From NCBI GenBank assembly GCA_000970895.1, contig JYHA01000026.1, positions 1-22,602 of the forward strand: a stretch of DNA of 22,602 bases. The letters run 5' to 3'. Within the stretch, counting starts at the first letter, position 1. Every line of letters begins with the position of its first letter. A program made the position numbers and the translations under genes. Below the pieces are notes generated by a model. That model was not told the DNA's origin. It was given only the letters and a program-made list of their open reading frames with translations, and made no database searches. The DNA is from Candidatus Arcanibacter lacustris. Lineage in GTDB: Bacteria; Pseudomonadota; Alphaproteobacteria; Rickettsiales; Arcanibacteraceae. Of this stretch, positions 14,507 through 21,516 are shown piece after piece.

Positions 14507-15876
14507 CAGCAATAGTACTAGTAGTTGATGATTTACTACCTAATGTTAAATTGCTTGAAGCTAAGCTAACTAGTGAATATTATGAAGTAGTGACCGCAAG
14601 AAGTGGAGCGGAAGCTATTGAAATTGCCAATCAAAAACCTATCGATATAATCTTGTTAGATGTGATGATGCCTGATATGGATGGGTTTGAGACTTGTCGT
14701 AGACTTAAAGCTTCTGAAAAAACAGCTCATATTCCGGTAGTTATGGTAACGGCCCTAAGTGAAGCAGAAGATAGAGTGCAGGGACTTGAAGCTGGTGCCG
14801 ATGATTTTCTTACTAAACCAATTAATGATACAGCTCTTTTTGCTAGGATAAAATCTCTTGCTCGTATGAAAATAATGTTAGACGAACTTCGTCTTAGAGA
14901 TAAAACTGGTATTCAGTTAGATTCGATGTCTAATACCATATCGTTAATTGCTAGGGATGTAAGTGGTGCTCGTATATTAATCGTAGATGATGATTTAGTA
15001 CAAACAAAACATATTTTTAGTAAATTATCTACCATTGAAAATTCAGTTATTGATACATTGGCTGATTCAACTAAGGCTATGGATAAAATGTTGGCTGAAA
15101 ATTATGATCTCGTGATTATTAGCACTCAGTTAAATGATGCTGATGGTTTGAGATTATGCTCTCATATTAGAAGTCAGGAAAAGCTTCGTAATTTACCGTT
15201 ATTAATTTTGGTTGAAGAAAATGATACTAAGGCTTTAATCAAAGGATTAGACTTGGGAGTAAATGATTATTTGGTTACTCCAATTGAGGGTAACGAAGTA
15301 ATGGCGAGGGTTAATACTCAAATTAAAAGAAAAAGATATCAAGACGCATTAAAATCAACTCATCAACAAAATTTCAATATGTCTATTACTGATCCTTTAA
15401 CAGGGCTTTATAATAGACGTTATTTTGATGTTCACTGCAAAAGTTTAGTAGATGAAGCTCTTACAACTAACAAGCCTTTATTGTTGTTAATTACGGATAT
15501 TGATCATTTTAAATCAGTAAATGATACTTATGGACATGTAGCAGGTGATGAAATATTAAAACAAGTATCAGCAAGACTTTCCTCTAATATTAGACCTACT
15601 GATTTAGTTGCAAGATTTGGTGGAGAAGAATTTGTCATGGTACTACCTAATACTGATTTAAAAGAAGGATTTACTATTGCAGAGAGAATCAGAATGTCGA
15701 TAGAAGAAGTTCCTTTTGTAATTTCTGCTGGAGATGGCGCTCTGAAAAAAACAACATCTATTGGAGTTACTAAATTTATACTTGGCGAGGCAATTGAAGA
15801 CATGCTTAAACGAGCTGATAAGGGATTATATCAAGCCAAAGAAAGCGGTAGAAATAAAGTAGTTATTGTAGAATAA
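14503..15876 (+). CDS. pleD: PleD-type diguanylate cyclase (REC-REC-GGDEF)
   Basis: PleD makes cyclic di-GMP from two GTP when its first receiver is phosphorylated. In the 457-residue protein, REC1 (1-120) has Asp9-Asp10, phospho-Asp53 and a TKP motif near 104-106. REC2 (about 155-275) is degenerate: the acceptor position is Ser207 (LVIIST) and the usual conserved Lys is replaced (LVTP). The GGDEF domain (about 290-457) has the active-site variant GGEEF at 373-377, a permitted form. An RPTD inhibitory I-site (364-367) lies five residues before it, so product feedback is expected. Start ATG 14503 overlaps the divK stop by 4 bp. It is the same architecture and gene order as Caulobacter divK-pleD. 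Confidence 0.95.
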   Translation: MTAIVLVVDDLLPNVKLLEAKLTSEYYEVVTARSGAEAIEIANQKPIDIILLDVMMPDMDGFETCRRLKASEKTAHIPVVMVTALSEAEDRVQGLEAGADDFLTKPINDTALFARIKSLARMKIMLDELRLRDKTGIQLDSMSNTISLIARDVSGARILIVDDDLVQTKHIFSKLSTIENSVIDTLADSTKAMDKMLAENYDLVIISTQLNDADGLRLCSHIRSQEKLRNLPLLILVEENDTKALIKGLDLGVNDYLVTPIEGNEVMARVNTQIKRKRYQDALKSTHQQNFNMSITDPLTGLYNRRYFDVHCKSLVDEALTTNKPLLLLITDIDHFKSVNDTYGHVAGDEILKQVSARLSSNIRPTDLVARFGGEEFVMVLPNTDLKEGFTIAERIRMSIEEVPFVISAGDGALKKTTSIGVTKFILGEAIEDMLKRADKGLYQAKESGRNKVVIVE

Positions 15877-15900
15877 TAGCATTTATTATACAATATAACC

Positions 15901-18060
15901 ATGTCACAAGAAGAAGATACATTAGTAAATAAAATTAGCTCATATATGAGTGCTGCAAGCATTGATTCTGTAAAGAAGGCTTGTAAATTAGCTATTGATT
16001 CTCATGGATCTCAGCTTCGTAATTCAGGTGCCCCATATTATTCTCATCCTTTAGAAGTTGCTATAATTTTAGCTGATATGAAGCTAGACTGTACCACAAT
16101 TATCACGGCTCTTTTACATGATACGGTTGAAGATACTGATCTTGAACTTTCATTTATCACTAAAGAATTTGGTATTGAAATCAGTAAATTAGTTGATGGG
16201 GTTACTAAACTTACCAAAATTGAAAATCAATCTGAACATAGTCGTCAGGCTGATAATTTTAGAAAGCTGCTATTGGCTATGTCTGATGACATAAGAGTAT
16301 TGCTAGTTAAGCTTGCAGATCGCTTGCATAATATGCGTACTATTGAGTTTGTTAAATCTCAGGATAAAAGACTTCGTATTGCTCATGAGACTATGGAAAT
16401 CTATGCACCTCTGGCTGAAAGAATAGGGATGCAAAGCATTAAAAGCTCGCTTCAAGATCTGGCATTTTCAGAATTATATCCAGAAACTAGAAGATCTATT
16501 CAGAATAGATTGGATTTTTTACGTAGCCAAGATAAAAATTTAGTAGAAAAAATTGTAGATCAAATTAGCAATCTGCTAAAAGAAGCTTCTATTAAAGGAG
16601 CGGTATCTGGTCGTGAAAAATCTCCTTATTCCATTTGGCAAAAAATGGAACGTAAAAATGTGGGATTTGAGCAATTATCAGATATTATGGCTTTTAGAGT
16701 TTTAGTAGATTCTGTTAGTGATTGCTATCAGGTATTAGGGCTAATCCATTCAAACTATAATATGGTGCCAGATAATTTTAGAGATTTCATCTCCATTCCT
16801 AAGGACAATGGTTATCAGTCAATCCATACGGTAATTGTTGGTCCTGAGCATCAGAGAATCGAAATACAAATAAGAACCTATCTAATGCATGAAGTAGCAG
16901 AGCTAGGAGTTGCAGCTCATTGGAGCTATAAACAGCAATATGATTATAATGTAGATGGTAAGCAGTTTAGATGGATGAGAGAGTTACTAGATATTCTAGA
17001 ACATGCATCAGATTCAGAAGAATTTCTAGAAAACACCAAAATGGAGATGTATTATTCTCAAGTATTTTGCTTTACTCCTAAGGGTAAATTAATAGCCTTA
17101 CCTAAAGGTGCTACTCCTGTTGATTTTGCTTATGCTGTGCATTCTAACGTTGGTCATTCTTGTGTTGGAGCTAAGGTTAATGGTAGGATTGTACCGTTGC
17201 GTGTTGCTTTAAATAACGGTGATCAGGTAGAAATTATTCGCTCTAAAACTCATGTACCTTCTGCTTCATGGGAAAAATTTGTCATTACTGGTAAAGCTCG
17301 TTCCGAGATAAAAAAATTCATCAGAACGCAAAAACGACAAGAATATTTAAATCTTGGTCGAGTAATGTTATCTAAAACTTTTAAAAATGATGGATATGAA
17401 TTTGTAGAAAAAGATTTAGAATCTTGTCTTGAAACATTTAAGAAGAAAAATATTGAAGATTTATTGGTCGCAGTAGGTGAGGGCACTATTGTCCGTAATG
17501 ATGTTTTAAAAGCGAAACATCCAGCTAAGAAAGAGCCAACTAATCTCATTCAAGATAAATTATCATTTTTAAATTTTAAAAAGAAAGCTACAGTAGAAAA
17601 AGTTAAAGAAAGTTCAATGCCTATTAAGGGCTTGATGCCAGGTATGGCTATACATTATCCTGGATGTTGCCACCCACTTCCAGGAGATAATATCGTGGGA
17701 ATAGTACATACTGGTAAAGGTGTTACTATCCATATTATCGATTGTGAGATTTTAGATAATTTTGCAAGTAACCCTGAAAGATGGGTGAATTTATCTTGGG
17801 CTAAAGATGTTGGTGAGGAATCTTATACGGGAAGAATTAAAGCAATTGTCTCTAATGATGCTGTGTCACTTGCGACTATCACCAGCGTTGTTGCCAAAGA
17901 AAAAGGCAATATCAGTAATTTAAAGATTATTAATCGTAGCACGGATTTCTTTGAAATTATTATCGATATTGAAGTGAAGGGAACTAGCCATATCTATAAT
18001 ATCATCATGGCTTTGAGGGGTAAATCCTGCATCCATTCGGTTGATAGGTTTAAGTTATAG
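15901..18060 (+). CDS. spoT: Bifunctional (p)ppGpp synthetase/hydrolase (RSH family), full length
   Basis: This 719-residue protein makes and degrades the stringent-response alarmone. The hydrolase HD domain (about 20-200) has His49, His73-Asp74 and Glu77-Asp78 (HDTVEDT), plus a KLADRLHNMRT motif. The synthetase domain (about 230-340) has GREKSPYSIWQKM, the DIMAFRVLV strand, YQSIHT and EIQIRT. A TGS domain (about 390-450) begins at VFCFTPKGK, and a C-terminal ACT domain (about 640-719) begins near TGRIKAIVSN. An intact HDxxED site implies hydrolysis is retained. Rickettsia genomes often carry split spoT fragments, so an intact gene is notable. It starts 24 bp after pleD with little Shine-Dalgarno signal, so it is probably the third gene of the divK-pleD unit. 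A decayed copy of its 3' end lies downstream. Confidence 0.95.
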   Translation: MSQEEDTLVNKISSYMSAASIDSVKKACKLAIDSHGSQLRNSGAPYYSHPLEVAIILADMKLDCTTIITALLHDTVEDTDLELSFITKEFGIEISKLVDGVTKLTKIENQSEHSRQADNFRKLLLAMSDDIRVLLVKLADRLHNMRTIEFVKSQDKRLRIAHETMEIYAPLAERIGMQSIKSSLQDLAFSELYPETRRSIQNRLDFLRSQDKNLVEKIVDQISNLLKEASIKGAVSGREKSPYSIWQKMERKNVGFEQLSDIMAFRVLVDSVSDCYQVLGLIHSNYNMVPDNFRDFISIPKDNGYQSIHTVIVGPEHQRIEIQIRTYLMHEVAELGVAAHWSYKQQYDYNVDGKQFRWMRELLDILEHASDSEEFLENTKMEMYYSQVFCFTPKGKLIALPKGATPVDFAYAVHSNVGHSCVGAKVNGRIVPLRVALNNGDQVEIIRSKTHVPSASWEKFVITGKARSEIKKFIRTQKRQEYLNLGRVMLSKTFKNDGYEFVEKDLESCLETFKKKNIEDLLVAVGEGTIVRNDVLKAKHPAKKEPTNLIQDKLSFLNFKKKATVEKVKESSMPIKGLMPGMAIHYPGCCHPLPGDNIVGIVHTGKGVTIHIIDCEILDNFASNPERWVNLSWAKDVGEESYTGRIKAIVSNDAVSLATITSVVAKEKGNISNLKIINRSTDFFEIIIDIEVKGTSHIYNIIMALRGKSCIHSVDRFKL

Positions 18061-18073
18061 AGGGGTTGAGGCT

Positions 18074-18103
18074 CGAAATGCCTGTTTTGGTACAAGCATT
18101 TCG
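18074..18103. terminator. Hairpin between convergent rsh and the downstream minus-strand gene
   Basis: CGAAATGC (18074-18081) pairs with GCATTTCG (18096-18103). TGT/ACA extends the stem after one mismatch, leaving a 6-nt loop. It sits between two converging stop codons and could limit transcription from both sides. No U tract follows on either strand, so it is not a canonical terminator. Confidence 0.4.
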
Positions 18104-18124
18104 AAAAATTTCCTACTATTGTTA

Positions 18125-18685
18125 TTACGCTAATTTCTGTTCAACATCAAATGTTAATACTAATCTTTGTTTGGTTTCTGGAATTGCATGAATAACGTTA
18201 GACTTAAATATAGCTGCGTGATTTTTCGGAGTTTCATAAAACATACATTCATGAAGTGTTTTTTGTTTAATATCTCCATAGGTCTCATTTTCTAATTCAT
18301 TAGAAAATGAATTATCCGAAATAGTACTAAAAATAGTCTTGTCTATTGTTTTATCTTTGGGGTCGCAAAATATAGTTCCTCTATCAGTTAGGCTAATTAA
18401 CATAACAGGAGATTTATCGATACCATCTGCATCTACATGCCACAAAAGTTTACTATTTTTTGATGCCATAAATTGATTGCTAACCATCTCATCAAGTTTT
18501 AAAAATTTATTTTGTATTTCAGCTAGATACGCTGTATATAAATCTATTGTATCATCGTCATTACCAATGCTTTTAAAATAGTCTTCGATCTTCTCTTTAG
18601 GAAATGTGGGTTCTCCTCGGTATGTCGCATGTATTAAATAACTTTGATTACATGGTTCGTTGTTGCTTGATTCCTCTGTTTCCAT
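18125..18685 (-). CDS. 3' open frame of the broken oxygenase-like gene
   Basis: This is the longest intact ATG frame of the frameshifted gene above, 186 residues starting at METEESSNNE. It carries all candidate metal and cosubstrate residues: His83 and Asp85 (WHVDAD), His166 (NVIHAIPE) and Arg173 (KQRLVLTF), in a C-terminal part that reads like a double-stranded beta-helix. The family call is by motif only and no close family is recognised. ATG 18685 has no ribosome binding site and sits inside a coding-like frame, so it is unlikely to be a natural start. Confidence 0.55.
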   Translation of the reverse strand: METEESSNNEPCNQSYLIHATYRGEPTFPKEKIEDYFKSIGNDDDTIDLYTAYLAEIQNKFLKLDEMVSNQFMASKNSKLLWHVDADGIDKSPVMLISLTDRGTIFCDPKDKTIDKTIFSTISDNSFSNELENETYGDIKQKTLHECMFYETPKNHAAIFKSNVIHAIPETKQRLVLTFDVEQKLA

Positions 18686-18957
18686 GACAGTATCATAATT
18701 TGATGAACATGCGTTTTTGAGGTATGGATATTGATAAAATGTTAGATTACTAAAATCTATTTGAACATTTTGTTTAGTTAATAGCTCATCAACCGGGAAA
18801 AAAACAAACCCTATATCAGTGTTTTTATAATATTTAGAGCTGATTCAACGCTGTCAGCTAGATGATTTTCAGGAATATATGAGCTAATTGCTGTGTCAAT
18901 AATTGATTGGTGATTGAAATTAAAGCAAAAGTCATAGTCGTAAAATGGGTTAAGCAT
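18125..18957 (-). pseudogene. Frameshifted gene for a 2OG-Fe(II) oxygenase-like protein
   Basis: ATG 18957 has a perfect GGAGGA site and opens a 48-codon frame (MLNPFYDYDFCFNFNHQSII onward) that stops at 18811. The next frame is open from 18844 to 18125 and is coding-like well upstream of its own first ATG (18685), with segments such as GFVFFPVDELL and LTFYQYPYL. One extra A in the A5 tract (plus-strand T5 at 18822-18826) joins them into a single 277-residue protein reading SALNIIKNTDIGFVFFPV across the junction. In that protein HVD (174-176), His257 and Arg264 fit the HxD...H...R pattern of 2-oxoglutarate/Fe(II) dioxygenases. The promoter and ribosome binding site are intact, so the break is recent, recoded or a sequencing error. 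Confidence 0.65.
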
Positions 18958-18984
18958 AAATCCTCCGTTTATTAATTTTTCTTA

Positions 18985-19012
18985 ATCTTATCAATGTTTG
19001 CAGAATTGTCAA
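18985..19012 (-). promoter_or_regulatory. Near-consensus sigma70 promoter of the oxygenase-like gene
   Basis: On the minus strand, TTGACA (19012-19007, a perfect -35) and TAAGAT (18990-18985) are spaced 16 bp apart. The predicted start is about 20 nt before ATG 18957, with GGAGGA between. It is the strongest promoter match in the window. Confidence 0.6.
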
Positions 19013-19096
19013 TTAATAAATTAATGCAAGTTATGGTTTTTGGTTTAAAAAGAAAGATCAATGTTTGTTAAGGTTTTGATTATGGTTATTTTTGTC

Positions 19097-19245
19097 GAAG
19101 GATGTGCTTCTACTGGCAGAATTAAAGCAATTATATCTAATGCCCTTTTTTTATCATCAAACTCACATAATATAGGTCAACTTTGGATAATAAAGAGGCC
19201 TCTCCAGTTCTTGCACCTAGTGGTTCAAGGGACAATCTATATTTT
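19097..19245 (+). pseudogene. Relic of a second RSH (spoT) ACT-domain coding region, part 1
   Basis: At 19112-19142, 27 of 31 bases match the intact rsh gene at 17827-17857 (both read TGRIKAI(I/V)SN). Further on, NIGQLWIIKRPLQF aligns with NISNLKIINRSTDFF in the intact protein, then QGTIYI with KGTSHIYNI. About 8 residues are missing between the blocks. The open frame at 19061-19261 is a chance remnant without a credible ribosome binding site. The final codons of the same relic are found at 20630-20676. The rest of the 410-bp gap 18958-19367 holds only the oxygenase promoter and AT-rich spacer. Confidence 0.65.
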
Positions 19246-19367
19246 ACCTTCTATTCCATAATTTATACTAGCAAAAAGATGGCAAATTGGTTAATGTCTA
19301 TTTCTTATCCAGATTATGTGTTAAATAAACAAGCTTAAGCTGTAAATAAATAAGGAATAGATAAAAA

Positions 19368-20621
19368 GTGACTAAATATTTTGGTATTGATTTTGGTACT
19401 TCTAACTCAACCATTGGATGTAATGATGGTGATAAAAATTTCTTAATTCCCGTTGAATTAGCTAGTACAACTATACCTAGTGCTGTTTTTTTTAATTTTG
19501 AAACCAACGAATGTTTGTTCGGAAGACTCGCAATGAAAGAATATCTAAGCGAAGCTGAGGGCAGGTTAATGCGTTCGTTAAAGAGTATATTAGGTACTTC
19601 ATTGATAGAGGACACTACTCCAATTGGAAGAAAGAGCATTTCATTTAAAGAAATAATAGGTTGCTTTATTAAGGAGCTTAAAACTAAGGCAGAGATTGTT
19701 AATGGAAGTAATATAGAAAATATTGTGCTGGGTAGGCCGGTACGCTTTGTCGATGATGATGATAATAAAGATTTATATGCTCAAAGACAACTAGAACAAA
19801 TAGCAAAAGATCAAGGGTTTAAAAATATTATATTTCAATATGAGCCAGTTGCAGCAGCTATTCATTATGAGCAAATAATTACCAAAGAGGAAGTTGCTTT
19901 AATTGTTGATATTGGTGGTGGAACTTCAGATTTTTCAATTGTTCGCCTGTCTCCAAATAGAAAATCTATTGATGATAGAAAAGATGATATTTTATCAAAT
20001 AATGGTATACATATAGGAGGAACGGATTTTGATAAGCAATTTAGTTTCTTAAATATCATGCCTCACTTGGGTCATAAGACTTTGATAAAGCCTAAAAATC
20101 TTCCTGTACCAAATTATATATTTTCTGATCTTTCTACTTGGCATAAAATTAATCTACTTTATAACAGCAAATTTGAAAGTCTGATAAATGATATCTGTAA
20201 AAACTCGCATGAAAAACATCTAATAGAAAGATTGTTAAAAGTAATCAAGCAGCGTAAAGGACATAATCTTGCTATCGAGGTTGAAAAAGCTAAAATTTCT
20301 CTAACAGCAGGAGAATATACCAATATTGATTTGTCCTTTATTGAAAAAGATCTAGATATTGAACTATCTATTACTCAACTAAATGAATCTATAGGCTCGA
20401 TGGTTGAAGACATATTTTTAAATATCGAAGATGTAATTAAAAATTCCAAAATCAATCCATCAGATATATCGACTATATTTTTAACTGGAGGTTCCACCGC
20501 CATCAGATTGATCAATGAAAGCATCATATCAAGATTTCCTAAGGCCAAGATTGTTAAGGGAGATGTTTTTGGCAGTGTTGGATTAGGTTTGTCAATTGAA
20601 GCTAAAAGGAAGTTTTCTTAG
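19368..20621 (+). CDS. YegD-like Hsp70-family ATPase (no substrate-binding domain)
   Basis: This 417-residue protein is an actin/Hsp70-fold nucleotide-binding domain alone. Phosphate-1 motif FGIDFGTSNSTIG lies at 5-17, FQYEPVAA at 156-163, phosphate-2 VDIGGGTSDFS at 180-190 and the adenosine motif IFLTGGSTAIR at 370-380. The combination of LGRPVRF before FQYEPVAAAIHYE is close to E. coli YegD, a DnaK homologue of unknown role. There is no peptide-binding domain or lid, so it is not DnaK, HscA or MreB. The start is GTG with AAGGA 11 nt upstream. It is flanked on both sides by pieces of a decayed RSH copy, so it probably arrived there by insertion or rearrangement. Confidence 0.9.
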   Translation: MTKYFGIDFGTSNSTIGCNDGDKNFLIPVELASTTIPSAVFFNFETNECLFGRLAMKEYLSEAEGRLMRSLKSILGTSLIEDTTPIGRKSISFKEIIGCFIKELKTKAEIVNGSNIENIVLGRPVRFVDDDDNKDLYAQRQLEQIAKDQGFKNIIFQYEPVAAAIHYEQIITKEEVALIVDIGGGTSDFSIVRLSPNRKSIDDRKDDILSNNGIHIGGTDFDKQFSFLNIMPHLGHKTLIKPKNLPVPNYIFSDLSTWHKINLLYNSKFESLINDICKNSHEKHLIERLLKVIKQRKGHNLAIEVEKAKISLTAGEYTNIDLSFIEKDLDIELSITQLNESIGSMVEDIFLNIEDVIKNSKINPSDISTIFLTGGSTAIRLINESIISRFPKAKIVKGDVFGSVGLGLSIEAKRKFS

Positions 20622-20629
20622 AAAATCAG

Positions 20630-20676
20630 GTGAGGGTAATGTTTATTCTGTAGATAGATTTGAGTTGTAGAGTGGT
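20630..20676 (+). pseudogene. Relic of a second RSH (spoT) gene, final codons
   Basis: At 20645-20676, 26 of 32 bases match the end of the intact rsh gene and its downstream bases (18035-18066). The encoded VYSVDRFEL-stop matches IHSVDRFKL-stop. The match continues past the stop codon (TAGAGtGGT against TAGAGgGGT). It is the missing 3' end of the relic at 19097-19245, separated from it by the Hsp70-like gene. No other gene is visible in 20677-20826. Confidence 0.65.
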
Positions 20677-20766
20677 CTTAAAAAATTACTAGCTAAAACT
20701 GCTGTTTATTAAAGAATATGTCTAGTATTAGCTATGGATCTTCGTTACTATAAATAATTCTATTTC

Positions 20767-20786
20767 ATTTTGATCAAAATTATAGT
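20767..20786 (+). promoter_or_regulatory. Palindrome next to a possible -10 upstream of psd
   Basis: A perfect 14-bp palindrome ATTTTGATCAAAAT (20767-20780) abuts TATAGT (20781-20786), a possible -10 about 35-40 nt before the psd ATG. The position suits an operator, but AT-rich palindromes of this size can arise by chance. Confidence 0.3.
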
Positions 20787-20826
20787 AAACATGTCTGATT
20801 AAGAATAATTAAAAACAGGAATATAT

Positions 20827-21516
20827 ATGGACGCTTTTAAGACTATCATACCAAACATACATAAAGAAGGTTATTTCTTTATCTTTATTTTCGCATTTAT
20901 AAGCTTTATCTTAGGTTGCTTTGCTACTCCTTTGGGGGTTATTGGTACTATTCTAACCTTATGGTGCGTGTATTTCTTTAGAAACCCTGATCGTGTTACT
21001 CCTGTGGGAGATGATTTGGTTATCAGTCCTGCTGATGGTTTAGTGCAAATGATCGTCAAAATCTCACCTCCACCTGAGCTGGAAATGGGTAGTGAGCCTA
21101 GAACTAGAATTAGTATTTTCTTAAATGTATTTAATGTGCATGTAAATAGAGTACCAGCAACGGGTGTTATTAAAAGACTTAATTACCATCCTGGTAAGTT
21201 TTTCAATGCATCACTTGATAAAGCAAGTATTCATAATGAAAGACAATCAGTATTAATGGAAACTAAAGATGGCCAGGAAATAGCTTTCGTACAAATTGCA
21301 GGGCTAGTTGCTAGAAGAATTATCTGTGATTTAGAGGAAAATCAACAAGTTGAAGCAGGGAATAGATTCGGTATCATCAGATTTGGTAGTCGTATGGATA
21401 TATATTTGCCAGACAATGTGGCGCCTCTCGTAGTAGTGGGTCAAACTGCTATTGGCGGAGAAACTATTATCGCTAATTTGAAAAATGATCAAATCATGGA
21501 TGGGGAAGTAAGATAA
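20827..21516 (+). CDS. psd: Phosphatidylserine decarboxylase proenzyme
   Basis: Psd decarboxylates phosphatidylserine to phosphatidylethanolamine at the inner membrane. The 229-residue proenzyme has one or two N-terminal hydrophobic segments (about 15-50), an ISPADG motif (66-71), FNVHVNR with His105, and the self-cleavage site Gly187-Ser188 in IIRFGSRMD, which yields the pyruvoyl cofactor. The short length and FGS site are those of the small (archaeal/Rickettsia-type) Psd class rather than E. coli LGST Psd. The start ATG has AGGA 7 nt upstream. The stop TAA overlaps the pssA ATG by one base (TAATG), indicating coupled translation of two consecutive pathway steps. Confidence 0.96.
   Translation: MDAFKTIIPNIHKEGYFFIFIFAFISFILGCFATPLGVIGTILTLWCVYFFRNPDRVTPVGDDLVISPADGLVQMIVKISPPPELEMGSEPRTRISIFLNVFNVHVNRVPATGVIKRLNYHPGKFFNASLDKASIHNERQSVLMETKDGQEIAFVQIAGLVARRIICDLEENQQVEAGNRFGIIRFGSRMDIYLPDNVAPLVVVGQTAIGGETIIANLKNDQIMDGEVR

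Noticed and set aside
19061..19261. Plus-strand open frame of 66 codons
   Set aside because: Its only recognisable content is the eroded RSH ACT-domain sequence, with a deletion and no credible ribosome binding site, so it is treated as a relic.
19298..19639. Minus-strand open frame of 113 codons overlapping the Hsp70-like gene start
   Set aside because: It lies opposite the conserved N-terminus of the Hsp70-like protein and has no recognisable motifs or good ribosome binding site.
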